Notes: generated by a model from the sequence alone, not told the origin. Counted from the stretch's first letter, positions 7,903-17,345 are shown. The stretch is 64,000 nt of DNA from Methylosinus sp. Ce-a6 (GCF_009811655.1 NZ_BGJX01000003.1:124001-188000), one strand, 5' to 3'. Numbers and translations are program-made.

Positions 7903-9863
7903 GCTATCTCCTCCATGACGAGAGATTCCGTGGCGCGGCTTGCTTCACTGCTCATGCGGAAGCTCTGCTGCATCAGGCAGAGGCTGGCGATTTCCATGAA
8001 CATCGGATCGAGGAGCGCCTGCTGGTCAGGCGGCAGTTCCGGCAGTTCCGCGAGCGTTCGACGCACCAGCTTTGCGTCGAAGAAGGGCAGGTCGAGCAGC
8101 GCATCGCCGTGCAGAGCGTCGCGAATGAGCTGCGAGAGGCGATCTTCGTGATGCAGCGTCGCAGGGGGCGCGCGGAAGTAGTGTTTCTTGCGCTTGTAGA
8201 GCGTCTCCGGGAGGAACGGACGCATTGCTTCGCGGAAGACGTGCTTTTCCGTGCCTCCCTTGATTTTGAGCCAGACCGGCAGCTTACAGGCGTATTCGGC
8301 GACATGATGGTCCAACAGCGGCACGCGCCCTTCGATGCTGTGAGCCATCTCCATGCGGTCGCCGAGCGTCGTCAGCACGAAATTGGGCAGAAAGCTCTTG
8401 GCCCAGAGATACATCGAGCGATGCACGGGATCGCGGCCGGCGAGCCGGCGATGCGCCGATCCATTGTAGAAGCGTCGATATGGCCCGACGCCCGACCAGC
8501 GCCGCCTCGTCTCGTCGTCGTAGAGCGCTTGCAGAGCGCCGAACCAGTTCGATTGATTATCGATCCAGGACACACCGTGCCCGAGTTGCGCGGTCATCCA
8601 CGCCGCGTCGAGGGGAAGTCGTTCATGTATTCGGGCCGCCGCCTCGCTCGCTTTCAGCTTCGCTCGCAGCTCTTCGACGGCGTCGCTGTCCTGATGCTGT
8701 GCGTTGTAGAGCAGCATGTCCCGACGAAAATGCGGGTATCCGGCGAAAATCTCGTCGGAGCCCTCGCCGGTGAGCACGACTTTGAAACCAGCGTCCCTCA
8801 CCGCTCGGCTGAGAAGATATTTGGCGACGCCATGGGCGTTGAAAAAAGGCGTCTCATTGTGCCACAACGCGTCGGCGAAATTGTCCGCTAGATCGTTCTG
8901 CGTCACGGGAATCGAGCAGAAGCGCGCGCCGGCGTGAGCCGCCGCCTGCTCGGCGAAGCGCCGTTCGTCATGCGCCTCGGAGTCGACGAAGGAGAGGTTA
9001 TAGGCGTCGAGCGGAGCGCCGCTCAGATGCGTCGCGCATCCGAGCATCGCCGAGGAATCGATTCCGCCGCTGAGATAGATGGCGACCGGCACATCCGATC
9101 GCAAGCGCAACCGTACCGCTTCGAGGATTTTCTCCCGCAGGCCGGCGACCGCCTCCGCTTCGTCGAAACGCTCGTTAGCGAGCGAAACCGCGGAACTGAA
9201 ATCGAGATCCCAATAGGTCTGCTCGCGCAGGCCGCTCGGCGTCGCGGTGACGAGACGTCCGGGCGCGAGGCTGCGGACGTTCTTGAAAAGCGTCTGATTC
9301 GACAGATAGAAGCCGCGGGAAACATAGGCGTCCTCGTCCCAAATCGCCGGCACGCCGGCCGCGAGCAGCGCCTTGATCTCGGAGCCGATATAGATCGCTC
9401 CCGCGTGTTCGGCGATGAACAGCGGCTTGATCCCGAAACGGTCGCGCATGGCGACGAGCTGGCGTTCGTTCGCGTCATAGAGCACGAGCGCGAACTCTCC
9501 GCGCAGGCGCTCGAGACCCGCTGTGCCGAATTCGCGATAGAGATGCAGCGCGATCTCGCTGTCGCTTTCTGTGCGGAAAACACAGCCACGAGCGCGAAGC
9601 TCGTCGCGTATTCGCTCGAAATCGTAGAACTCGCCGTTGACGATCAGATGAATCGAACCATCCGCGGAGGCGATCGGCTGCCGTCCGTTGCCGAGGCCTA
9701 TGATGCTGAGCCGCGCGTGTCCGAATGCGACGTTTCCTCGCGGATCGATCCAGACGTCCTGTTCGTCTGGTCCGCGATGTCGCATGACGGCGAGGCCGTC
9801 GAGAATTCTCGCACGCGCCACAGGACGCGGACCATTGTCGTAAATCGCCAAAAAACCACACAT
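7899..9863 (-). CDS. asnB: Asparagine synthetase B-type glutamine amidotransferase
   Basis: 654 residues, full length for the glutamine-dependent class. The start at 9863 is fixed by the catalytic Cys2 (MCGFLAIYDNG) and by GAGGAAGAGG just upstream. The Ntn glutaminase domain has RHRGPDEQ and the NGEFYDFERIR strand; the synthetase domain has the PP-loop YLSGGIDSSAML (about residue 250) and LTGEGSDEIFAGYPHFRRD. It transfers ammonia from Gln to an adenylated carboxylate. AsnB homologues in PKS clusters often amidate a carboxylic acid intermediate or product; that is the likely role here, though primary Asn synthesis cannot be excluded. Confidence 0.88.
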   Translation of the reverse strand: MCGFLAIYDNGPRPVARARILDGLAVMRHRGPDEQDVWIDPRGNVAFGHARLSIIGLGNGRQPIASADGSIHLIVNGEFYDFERIRDELRARGCVFRTESDSEIALHLYREFGTAGLERLRGEFALVLYDANERQLVAMRDRFGIKPLFIAEHAGAIYIGSEIKALLAAGVPAIWDEDAYVSRGFYLSNQTLFKNVRSLAPGRLVTATPSGLREQTYWDLDFSSAVSLANERFDEAEAVAGLREKILEAVRLRLRSDVPVAIYLSGGIDSSAMLGCATHLSGAPLDAYNLSFVDSEAHDERRFAEQAAAHAGARFCSIPVTQNDLADNFADALWHNETPFFNAHGVAKYLLSRAVRDAGFKVVLTGEGSDEIFAGYPHFRRDMLLYNAQHQDSDAVEELRAKLKASEAAARIHERLPLDAAWMTAQLGHGVSWIDNQSNWFGALQALYDDETRRRWSGVGPYRRFYNGSAHRRLAGRDPVHRSMYLWAKSFLPNFVLTTLGDRMEMAHSIEGRVPLLDHHVAEYACKLPVWLKIKGGTEKHVFREAMRPFLPETLYKRKKHYFRAPPATLHHEDRLSQLIRDALHGDALLDLPFFDAKLVRRTLAELPELPPDQQALLDPMFMEIASLCLMQQSFRMSSEASRATESLVMEEIA

Positions 9864-9910
9864 GATCCTCTTCCTCTCCGGTACGAAATGCGTTCGAGGA
9901 AATGAAAAAA

Positions 9911-10723
9911 TCAATCCGCCGTCGCGACCCAGGCGGGCGACCGCCGGCCCAGGAACGCCGCCATGCCTTCCTGCGCTTCGGATGTCGTGCGCAGCCTTGC
10001 GATCAACCGGCGATTGGCGATCGTGTCCGCGCCGAGATGGTCTCGCGCCTGCAATCGATCGAGGAGCGCTTTGCATTCGCGCAGCGCGACCGGACCACAG
10101 GATGTGATGGAGTCTAGGAGCGCGCTCGTTCGCACCTCGAGCGCGGCCGCATCGAGCACTTCGTGGACGAGGCCGTCCTCGAGAGCTTGGACCGCGTCGA
10201 AAGCCTCCGCCGTGAGGAAACGACGGCGCGTCCGGCGCAGCCCGATGGCGCGGACCACATATGGGCTGATCACCGCCGGCACGAGTCCGAGCAGGGGCTC
10301 GCTGAAACGGAAGGTCGCGCCCGTTTCGGCGAGGACGATGTCGGCGCAGCACAGCAGGCCGACGCCGCCGCCGTAGGCGCAACCCTGAGTTCTCGCCACG
10401 AGCGGAGTGGGAAGGCCGGCGAGCGCGTCGAGCGCGGCGTCGAGACGCTCCGCGTCCAAGACATTTTCTTCATCCGACAATTCGGCGGCGCGCCGCATCC
10501 ATGCGAGGTCGGCGCCTGCGCAAAAATGTTTGCCTTCGGCGGTCAGGAGGACGGCGCGAAGCGCGCCGTCGCCGGCCAGCTCGGCGCAGCCCTCTGCGAT
10601 CGCATCGAGCATCGCCTCGTCGAGGGCGTTGCCGCGCTCCGACCGCGCGAGGCGCAACTCGCCAATGGCCGAGCCGTTGCGCGCCGTCGAGCGCGTGACG
10701 TGGACGGGGCGCGTCATGGACAC
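9911..10723 (-). CDS. Enoyl-CoA hydratase/isomerase family (methylglutaconyl-hydratase-like)
   Basis: 270 residues, a crotonase. Oxyanion-hole segments are GKHFCAGADLAWMRR (about residues 64-78) and CAYGGGVGLLCCADIV (about 114-129); the segment RFSEPLLGLVPAVISPYVVR resembles methylglutaconyl-CoA hydratases, with the Glu of SEP retained. Together with the adjacent HMGS it fits an ECH1-type dehydratase of a beta-branching cassette, or LiuC-type handling of a free HMG-CoA. No second crotonase (ECH2 decarboxylase) is nearby. The start (10723, or 10717) overlaps the end of the HMGS gene. Confidence 0.82.
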   Translation of the reverse strand: MSMTRPVHVTRSTARNGSAIGELRLARSERGNALDEAMLDAIAEGCAELAGDGALRAVLLTAEGKHFCAGADLAWMRRAAELSDEENVLDAERLDAALDALAGLPTPLVARTQGCAYGGGVGLLCCADIVLAETGATFRFSEPLLGLVPAVISPYVVRAIGLRRTRRRFLTAEAFDAVQALEDGLVHEVLDAAALEVRTSALLDSITSCGPVALRECKALLDRLQARDHLGADTIANRRLIARLRTTSEAQEGMAAFLGRRSPAWVATAD

Positions 10724-11910
10724 GCCGCGGCATTGAGCTCGAGATTGCGGGCGGCCGCGTAGACGCGGCGCTGCGCGTCGATCGCGGCCAGACGATAGCG
10801 TCCCGCGGTCTCCTCCGGGCAGACCCGATCTTCCGCCGATTTGGCGGAATTGTAGAACCAGGCCACATAGGTCGCATAATCGATTTCGCGCCGTCCGGCG
10901 AGCAAGGCGCGATGGGCGCGCGTGCGCAAGCGGCGGCGGTAGCCCTGGCGCACCGTCGCGGCGAAGAACTCCCCGACCGAGCCGCTGCCGTAGCTGAACA
11001 GGCCGATATTGCGGCCGCCGAGATCTTCGGCGCAGTTGTCGAGCAAGGAGGCCAGAGCGATATAGAGCGAGGCCGCATAGGTGTTGCCGATCTGGCGGCC
11101 GTACGCCTGGCTCTCGGCGTAGCTCGTCTCATCGAGATGGTCGGCCTCCGCGCCGGCCGCTTCACGCAAGGCGGCGAAGGCCTTCTTCGACATTTTTGTG
11201 AAGGGCTGGTGGAAGCAGAGCTTTTCGATCGCGGCCAGCGGCATGCCGTCCTTACGGCAAAAATCCGCATAGGATTCGCGCAAGGAACGCAGATAGACGT
11301 CGATCGACAGCTTGCCGTCGACATAGGCGGCGTCGCGATGGTTCGGGCGCCAGAAATCCATGACGTCCAAGCTGAACAGGCCGCTCTGCGGATGAATCTC
11401 GACCAGGCTCGGGTTTTTGGCGATCACCATCGCGACGGCGCCCGCCCCTTGGGTGCATTCGCCTTCCGAATTGCGCTCGTAGCGCGCGATGTCGGAGGCG
11501 ATCACGAGAACTTTTTCGCTCGGCCGATGACGCACGAGATCGCACGCGAATTGGAGGCCTGCTGTGGCGCTGTAGCAGGCCTGCTTGAATTCGACGACGC
11601 GGCAGTTCGGGTTGAGCCCGAGCACTCCGTGCACGAACATTCCCGCCGATTTGGACTGATCGACGCCGCTCTCGGTGGCGAAGATGACTGTGCTGATGCG
11701 TTCCCGAACATCGGCGGTCAGGACCGGCGCGACGGCGTTGGCCGCCATGGTCACGATGTCTTCGTCCGGCGAGGGAACCGCCATTTGCTCCTGGCCGATC
11801 CCGTAGAGGTATTTGGCGGGGTCGACGCCGTGCCGGTGGGCGAGATCCTCCAGCGGGTAGAAGAAACCAGGCGAGTAGATCGAGATGTCGTCGATTCCTA
11901 CCGTTGTCAT
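10714..11910 (-). CDS. HMG-CoA synthase-like enzyme (beta-branching or mevalonate type)
   Basis: 398 residues from MTTVGIDDIS. The catalytic triad is present: Glu80 in FATESG, Cys112 in KQACYSATAG and His234 in LCFHQPFTKM. It condenses an acetyl donor with a beta-ketothioester. No mevalonate-pathway gene is next to it, whereas a crotonase, AsnB and tailoring enzymes follow in the same overlapping operon near a trans-AT PKS, so a polyketide beta-branching or branched-unit role is more likely. First gene of operon B, downstream of an AT-rich leader. A second ATG at 11925 (MKGRD) is a possible alternative start. Confidence 0.85.
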   Translation of the reverse strand: MTTVGIDDISIYSPGFFYPLEDLAHRHGVDPAKYLYGIGQEQMAVPSPDEDIVTMAANAVAPVLTADVRERISTVIFATESGVDQSKSAGMFVHGVLGLNPNCRVVEFKQACYSATAGLQFACDLVRHRPSEKVLVIASDIARYERNSEGECTQGAGAVAMVIAKNPSLVEIHPQSGLFSLDVMDFWRPNHRDAAYVDGKLSIDVYLRSLRESYADFCRKDGMPLAAIEKLCFHQPFTKMSKKAFAALREAAGAEADHLDETSYAESQAYGRQIGNTYAASLYIALASLLDNCAEDLGGRNIGLFSYGSGSVGEFFAATVRQGYRRRLRTRAHRALLAGRREIDYATYVAWFYNSAKSAEDRVCPEETAGRYRLAAIDAQRRVYAAARNLELNAAACP

Positions 11911-12346
11911 GTCTCTGCCCTTCATCTAATCGATTGGTGCGACGCGAACTCTATGAGTATGCCGGCGAGCCAGAACCAATGCTGATGTGCACATCGTTTT
12001 GAGTATTATTGTAAACGATAGAATGGCTATTCTATTGCTGTAAGGCTTCATATACTGAAACGTGACGCCCTGATCCATTCAGCGGTTCAGGCCGCTCGGC
12101 TACCGCGCTCTTGTCGCACAGATGGATCGTCGAAGATAATTGAATTTTTTTATCATTCTGAACAAAATTTGTCGTGCTCGCTTTCCGTATAAAAATACGT
12201 ACGTTTCATAAAAGCACCACAATAGTCGAATTCGCTATTCGTGACATCTACGTAAACTAATATTACATTTTTGTCTCCGAAATGAGAACAATCGATTTGC
12301 GACTTCGTGGGCGGGGCCTGAAACCTTTCGAGGCTCGAAGAGCGCG
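11911..12346 (-). promoter_or_regulatory. AT-rich leader and promoter region of operon B
   Basis: About 430 bp without a credible gene. The core (about 11990-12290) is strikingly AT-rich compared with its surroundings and holds stretches such as TTGAATTTTTTTATC and an ACGTACGT palindrome (about 12198-12205). It separates the RND pump gene, whose stop is at 12347, from the HMGS start. The base composition fits a regulated promoter, or transferred or H-NS-like-silenced DNA; no clear -35/-10 pair was assigned. A possible 18-codon reading frame (MKRTYFYTE) has no ribosome site and is not called. Confidence 0.5.
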
Positions 12347-15300
12347 CTACGCAGCGGACGCGGTTCGCTCGTCCTCGACCGGTCGTCGGCGGTGGTCCTG
12401 AGCGAGCAGCGAATAGATCGTCGGCAGCACGAGCAGAGTGAATAGCGTGCCGAACAGCATGCCGACCACCACCACAATTCCGATGGCGAAGCGGCTTGCG
12501 CCGCCGGCTCCAGCGGAGAACAGCAGTGGAAAAAGTCCTGCGACCATTGCGGCAGTCGTCATCAGAATCGGGCGCAGCCGGATGCGCGCCGCTTCGACGA
12601 CTGCGGCGGGGCGGTCGAGACCCTCGCGCCGCTGCAACTCGTTCGCAAAGGCGGTCATCAATATGCCGTGCTTGGAGATGAGGCCGACGAGCGTGATGAG
12701 ACCGATCTGCGTGAAAATGTTCAGCGTCGCATAGCCGAGCCAAAGCGGCAGCAGCGCGCCGAATACGGAGAGGGGCACGCTGACGAGGATAACGAGCGGA
12801 TCGCGAAAGCTCTCGAACTGCGCCGCCAGCACGAGAAAAATCACTGCCAGCGCGAGGCCGAAGGCGATAGTGAGCCGATCGCCCTCGGTGACATATTGCC
12901 GGGACTCTCCGAGCCACGCGGTCGCGAGACCCTCGGGCAGGTCGCTCGTTTGCCGCCGCAAGAACGTCACAGCCTGTCCCATGGTCACCCCCGGGGCCAG
13001 GACGGCGGAAATCGTCGCCGCGTTCATCTGATCGTACTGTCCGAGCTGGTTTGGCTCGGCGCGTTCAGACGCCTCGACGATCGTGTCGAGCGGGAGCAGC
13101 GCGCCGGACGTCGATCGCACATGGAAACGGCCCAAGCCCGCCGCATCGGCGCGGAAGCGGCGTTCGACCTGCGGGATCACATCATAGGACCGTCCGCGAA
13201 ACTCGAAACGGTTGACGTATTTTTCTCCGACGAGAGTGGCCAGTGTGGTGGCGATGTCCTCCATCGTCAAACCGAGGTCGTTCGCCCTGGAGCGGTCGAT
13301 CGTCAATGTCGAGCCCGGCTTGTTCCACGACAAGTCGGTGTCGACCACCGCGAACAGGCCGCTCGCTCGCGCCGTTTCGGCGATATGCCCGCTCACTTCA
13401 TACAAGCGATCGAACTCGCTCGGCCCGAACAGCACCATCTGCACTGGTAGGCCGGGCGTTGTCGGTAGAGCGGGCAGCAGAAAGGCGAATACGCTCAGGC
13501 CAGGATTTTGCGCTCCATCGGCTTGCAGCTCCGCCATGATTGTCGCCGCGCTGCGTTCGCGTTTGCTCCAGGTCGCGAGGTTCACGCCCGCAAAAACGCC
13601 GTGCGGACCGGGTTCAGTCTGGCTCGAGCCGCTCAACACCCAGGTCGTGTCCGTTTCCGGCAGTCGTCGGAACGCCGCTTCGAGCCGGGAGGCGTAGCGC
13701 TCGGTGTAGTCGAGATTGGCGTAGCGGGGACCCTTGGCGACCTCCATCACCGTGCCCTGATCCTCGCTCGGTGCGAATTCGCGCTTGACACCGAGATAGA
13801 GCGTGACCGCGCCCGCGATCGCCGCGACGCAGACGGCGATCATCAATGGCCGCACGCGGAGCGTCGCTTTCAGCAGCGCGGCGTAAGCGTCTGCGAGGCG
13901 CACGAATCCACGCTCGATGGCCGCCGTGATCCGGCCTTGGGATCTCTGCGGCGGTAGGAGCAACGAGCTCATCATGGGCGACACGCAGAGCGCGACCAGG
14001 CCCGAGACGACGACCGCCCCGGCCAAAGTGAAGGCGAATTCGCGAAACAGCGATCCGGTCAATCCCTGCATCAGTCCGATCGGAGCGTAGACCGCGGCGA
14101 GCGTGATCGTCATCGCGATCACCGGGCCGACGACTTCGCGCGCGCCCAGCAGCGACGCTTCGAAAGGTCTGGCCCCGTGTTCGATATGCCGATGAATGTT
14201 TTCGACGACGACGATGGCGTCGTCGACGACGAGGCCGATCGCCAGCACCATGGCCAGCAGCGTCAGGAGATTGAGGCTGAAGCCTGCCGCCAGCATCAGC
14301 GTCGCGGCGCCGACCAGAGACAAGGGAATTGTGACGATAGGAATGAGCACCGCTCGTCCGGAGCCGAGGGAGAGAAAGATCACGATGACGACGATGATCG
14401 CGGCTTCCACCAGCGTGTGTTCGACTTCGTGCAGCGCGGCCACGACGAAGCGACCCACATCGAACACGTTCTGGATATCCATGCCGACGGGCTTCGAGCG
14501 TTCGAGCTGCGGCAGCAGGGCCGTGACGTCGCGAACGATTTCGAGCGGATTCGCTGCGGGCGCGCCGTTGACGGCGATAACCACGGCGGGCCGGCCGTTG
14601 ATGAGCGCGGATTGTTCGTAGTTCTGTTCGCCGACGTCGATGATGGCGACGTCCTCGAGACGCACCAGTCCGCCGGCGCCGGTCTTGATCACCAATTGCC
14701 GGAACGCTTCGGGATCCTGCGTGTCCGTATTGGCCGCGACTGTGACGGCGGTGAGCGGTCCTTTGATTTGGCCCGCCGCGATCTGCACATTGTTTCGCGA
14801 CAGGGCCCGGGAGACTTCGGCGGCGGTGATGTCGTGTCCGGCGAGCTTGTCGGGGTCGAGCCAGATGCGCATCGCCAGATTGCGACCGCCCATGATCTGG
14901 GCCGAGGCCACGCCGTTGATCGATGCGAGCAGCGGTTGGGCCGCGCGCACGGCGTAGTCGGTCATGATCGGCGCCGGAAGCGTCTCGCTCATCAGCGCGA
15001 TATACATCACCGCCGTGGGATCGTCGGTTATCTTGTCGATGACCGGATCGAAAGCCTCTCGCGGCAGCAGATATTTCACCTGCTGCACCTTGGCCATGAT
15101 CTCGGCCAGAGAGCGATCGGGATTCGCCTCGAGCTTGAGACGGGCCTTGATCAGACTCTTTCCTTCGGTCGAGATCGACGTCATATATTCGATCCCGTCG
15201 GCGGTCGAGATCGACTGCGCGAGGGGCGTCGTCACGAAGCCTTGCATCAGCCGCTGCGAGGCGCCGGGATAATTGGTCTCGACCGTGATCGCCGCGCTCT

Positions 15301-15421
15301 GCAGCTTGGGATATTGCCGGATCGGCAGAGAGAGCAGCGACCATACGCCTGCAAGCAGGATGAGGAGGCTGACGACCATCGCGAGAACCGGCCTTCTGAC
15401 GAAGATGTCGGTGAAAACCAC
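12347..15421 (-). CDS. RND efflux pump inner-membrane subunit (HAE1 family)
   Basis: 1024 residues, normal for AcrB/MexB-type pumps. N-terminal FTDIFVRRPVLAMVVSLLIL helix, a large periplasmic loop, proton-relay Asp pair in TM4 (AIGLVVDDAIVVVENI, about residues 400-415), and a second half with the repeated periplasmic and membrane pattern. The start is a GTG at 15421 with GAGGGCG upstream; the nearby ATG at 15432 is in another frame. It follows its membrane-fusion partner after a 132-bp gap that holds a repeat element. Location between the two biosynthetic operons suggests export or self-protection. Confidence 0.9.
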   Translation of the reverse strand: MVFTDIFVRRPVLAMVVSLLILLAGVWSLLSLPIRQYPKLQSAAITVETNYPGASQRLMQGFVTTPLAQSISTADGIEYMTSISTEGKSLIKARLKLEANPDRSLAEIMAKVQQVKYLLPREAFDPVIDKITDDPTAVMYIALMSETLPAPIMTDYAVRAAQPLLASINGVASAQIMGGRNLAMRIWLDPDKLAGHDITAAEVSRALSRNNVQIAAGQIKGPLTAVTVAANTDTQDPEAFRQLVIKTGAGGLVRLEDVAIIDVGEQNYEQSALINGRPAVVIAVNGAPAANPLEIVRDVTALLPQLERSKPVGMDIQNVFDVGRFVVAALHEVEHTLVEAAIIVVIVIFLSLGSGRAVLIPIVTIPLSLVGAATLMLAAGFSLNLLTLLAMVLAIGLVVDDAIVVVENIHRHIEHGARPFEASLLGAREVVGPVIAMTITLAAVYAPIGLMQGLTGSLFREFAFTLAGAVVVSGLVALCVSPMMSSLLLPPQRSQGRITAAIERGFVRLADAYAALLKATLRVRPLMIAVCVAAIAGAVTLYLGVKREFAPSEDQGTVMEVAKGPRYANLDYTERYASRLEAAFRRLPETDTTWVLSGSSQTEPGPHGVFAGVNLATWSKRERSAATIMAELQADGAQNPGLSVFAFLLPALPTTPGLPVQMVLFGPSEFDRLYEVSGHIAETARASGLFAVVDTDLSWNKPGSTLTIDRSRANDLGLTMEDIATTLATLVGEKYVNRFEFRGRSYDVIPQVERRFRADAAGLGRFHVRSTSGALLPLDTIVEASERAEPNQLGQYDQMNAATISAVLAPGVTMGQAVTFLRRQTSDLPEGLATAWLGESRQYVTEGDRLTIAFGLALAVIFLVLAAQFESFRDPLVILVSVPLSVFGALLPLWLGYATLNIFTQIGLITLVGLISKHGILMTAFANELQRREGLDRPAAVVEAARIRLRPILMTTAAMVAGLFPLLFSAGAGGASRFAIGIVVVVGMLFGTLFTLLVLPTIYSLLAQDHRRRPVEDERTASAA

Positions 15422-15432
15422 GGCGCCCTCAT

Positions 15433-15570
15433 TCTAATGCAGAGATTTGGTTCTAGAGCATGTTCCCGAAAAGTGCGAAGCGGCTTTCGGAAAAGAACAT
15501 GCGAATTCGAATAACTTTAGAGCGCATTCGGACATGATTTGTCCGAATGCGCTCTAATGCAGAGATTTGG
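15433..15570. repeat. 18-bp direct repeats flanking a dispersed repeat element
   Basis: The 18-mer TCTAATGCAGAGATTTGG occurs at 15433-15450 and again at 15553-15570. The second copy encodes the last codons and stop (CTA on the plus strand) of the membrane-fusion gene. The two copies bracket the 103-bp element at 15454-15556. This looks like a target duplication made when the element arrived, or a local slippage; either way the host gene keeps its full 3' end. Confidence 0.7.
15454..15556 (-). repeat. 103-bp REP-like palindromic element, copy 1
   Basis: Two hairpins in tandem: one with arms GAGCATGTTC/GAACATGC around a CCGAAAAG...CTTTCGG stem, the other GAGCGCATTCGGAC/GTCCGAATGCGCTC. Its reverse complement matches the element at 49745-49847 over the whole 103 bases with about 10 differences by eye. 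It sits between the fusion-protein and pump genes of one operon, so transcripts will contain the hairpins, which may dampen expression of the distal gene. Confidence 0.8.
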
Positions 15571-16702
15571 AATTCGGAAGTTTGGCCGCGAGCGATGCGC
15601 CGTCCGGTTGTCGCGGCGAAACAGGCTTGACCCTCAGGCTGGGCGATAACCGTAATTGGCCGCTGGTTACGACGACATCGCCGTGCGTGAGGCCGGAGAG
15701 GATCGCGACCCGACTGTCCACTCGCCGCCCGGTCTCGACGACCACCTGTTCCACGCGTCCCTCGCCGTCGGCGCCGATGTCGCGCACGACGAAAGCCGTC
15801 TTGGTCGATGCATTCGCCAATACGGCGGTCTCCGGCACGGTGACGATTTCCTTCTCCGGCTCGAAGCTCAGCGTCGCGGTCACATACATGCCCGGCCGTA
15901 AATTCTGTTCGTGATTGGCGATCCTCGCTCGGAGAGCGACATTGCGCGTGCTCCGGTCGACCTGCGGCTCGACTGTCTCTAGCTTCGCCGTGAAGCGCCG
16001 CTCCGCGACAGCGTCCGCGGCGACCTCCACCGTTTGTCCGACGACGAGGTCGTTGAGATAGCGTTGCGGCACGGCGAAATCGACGAAGAGCTCATTCAGA
16101 TCGGTCAGCGTCGCGATGGCGTCGCCCGGATTCAAATACTGTCCGAGATCGATATTCCGCACGCCGAGAATGCCGGAGAACGGCGCGCGAACGGTCCGTT
16201 GCGCAATTGCCGCTTCGCTCGCGGCGACCATGGCGCTCGCGCGGTCGAAAGCGGCCTGACGACTCTCGACCTCGGCCTGCGAGGACGCGTTATGCCGACT
16301 CAACTCCGTCGCCCGGCGCAATTGCAGTCGGGCGAGAGTCTCCTCGGCGCGAGCTTGCGCGAGCTCCGCCTGCTGCGGCTTGCTGTAGAGGTCGATTACT
16401 GGCGCATCGGCGGCGATCCGGGCGCCACCATGAAAATGGATCGCGATGACGCGTCCTCCGACCTCCGGCGTCAATGTCACTTGGCGAACCGCACGTAGGG
16501 AGCCGACGGCCGTGACGCCGCGCGGCAGCGGGTCGGCCGACGCCTCGGCGGTTTCCACGATGATGACGGAAGAGGATGAGGCAAGAGCGCTTTTCTGCAG
16601 CGACGCGGGCGCCTTACCGCCGACATAAACAGCCGCCGTCGCCGCGAGCGCGAGACTTGCCGCCGGGAACGATCCCGATCGTAATCGTAACCATCCCCGC
16701 AT
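15554..16702 (-). CDS. RND efflux membrane-fusion (periplasmic adaptor) protein
   Basis: 382 residues from MRGWLRLR, with an N-terminal membrane anchor or signal (ASLALAATAAVYVGG). Order: lipoyl half (LTPEVGGRVIAIHFHGGARI), coiled-coil hairpin (PQQAELAQARAEETLARL and onward), second lipoyl half (RTVRAPFSGILGVRNIDLGQ), beta-barrel, and membrane-proximal domain ending LRLSPSLRVKPVSP. It links the RND pump to an outer-membrane channel; no channel gene is in the window. First gene of the pump operon; its last codons lie in the direct repeat next to the REP-like element. Confidence 0.88.
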   Translation of the reverse strand: MRGWLRLRSGSFPAASLALAATAAVYVGGKAPASLQKSALASSSSVIIVETAEASADPLPRGVTAVGSLRAVRQVTLTPEVGGRVIAIHFHGGARIAADAPVIDLYSKPQQAELAQARAEETLARLQLRRATELSRHNASSQAEVESRQAAFDRASAMVAASEAAIAQRTVRAPFSGILGVRNIDLGQYLNPGDAIATLTDLNELFVDFAVPQRYLNDLVVGQTVEVAADAVAERRFTAKLETVEPQVDRSTRNVALRARIANHEQNLRPGMYVTATLSFEPEKEIVTVPETAVLANASTKTAFVVRDIGADGEGRVEQVVVETGRRVDSRVAILSGLTHGDVVVTSGQLRLSPSLRVKPVSPRQPDGASLAAKLPNSKSLH

Positions 16703-16745
16703 GACGCTCGAGCCTCTAGCCGCAAGATGTCGCCTTCCAATCGCT

Positions 16746-17345
16746 TCAGGAGACCAGCTTCGTCGCGATTTGGGCGACGAGGCGGCCCTGGAAGCGCGCG
16801 CCGGCGAGCTCGTTCTCCGTCGGCTGGCGTTTGCCGTCCCCGCCGGTGATCGTGGTGGCGCCATAAGGACTGCCGCCCGACACCTGGTCCGTCGTCAATT
16901 GCCCCTGGAAGCTATACGGCAGGCCGACGACGACCATGCCCAGATGCAAAAGATTGGTGACGATCGAGAACAGTGTCGTTTCCTGGCCGCCATGCTGGCT
17001 CGCGGTCGAGGTGAAGGCCGAACCCACTTTCCCATTGAGCGCGCCGCGGGCCCACAGGCCGCCGGTCCGGTCGAGAAAGCTCGCCATTTGCGCGCCGATG
17101 CGGCCATAGCGCGTTCCGCAGCCGATGATGATCGCATCGAACAGCTCGAGCTCCTCCACCGTGGCGATCTCGGCTTTTTGGTCGATCTTGTATCCAGATT
17201 CGCGAGCGACGGATTCCGAAACCGTCTCGGGCGCCCGTCTCAAAGTGGCTTCCGCCCCATAGTCGCGAGCGCCCGCCGCGATGGCTTCCGCCAATTGCTC
17301 GATATGGCCGTAGGCCGAATAATAGAGAACGAGAACCTTCGGCAT
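16746..17345 (-). CDS. wrbA: NAD(P)H:quinone oxidoreductase, WrbA type
   Basis: 199 residues, standard WrbA size. Flavodoxin fold with FMN loop [20 protein letters not shown] (residues 3-22), [18 protein letters not shown] (about 76-93), and [18 protein letters not shown] (about 111-128). Reduces quinones by two electrons, protecting against redox cycling. Divergent from the LysR gene at 17449, with an 18-bp palindrome between them, so it is the likely target of that regulator. Start at 17345 is chosen because MPKVLVLYY is the conserved N-terminus; the longer reading adds only non-conserved residues. Confidence 0.9.
   Translation of the reverse strand: MPKVLVLYYSAYGHIEQLAEAIAAGARDYGAEATLRRAPETVSESVARESGYKIDQKAEIATVEELELFDAIIIGCGTRYGRIGAQMASFLDRTGGLWARGALNGKVGSAFTSTASQHGGQETTLFSIVTNLLHLGMVVVGLPYSFQGQLTTDQVSGGSPYGATTITGGDGKRQPTENELAGARFQGRLVAQIATKLVS

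Noticed and set aside
12153..12209. 18-codon minus-strand reading (MKRTYFYTE) in the AT-rich spacer
   Set aside because: No ribosome site and no family resemblance; likely chance in AT-rich DNA.
14177..15514. Long plus-strand open frame opposite the RND pump gene
   Set aside because: Antisense shadow of the pump gene in GC-rich DNA; composition rich in Asp/Arg/His and no domain.
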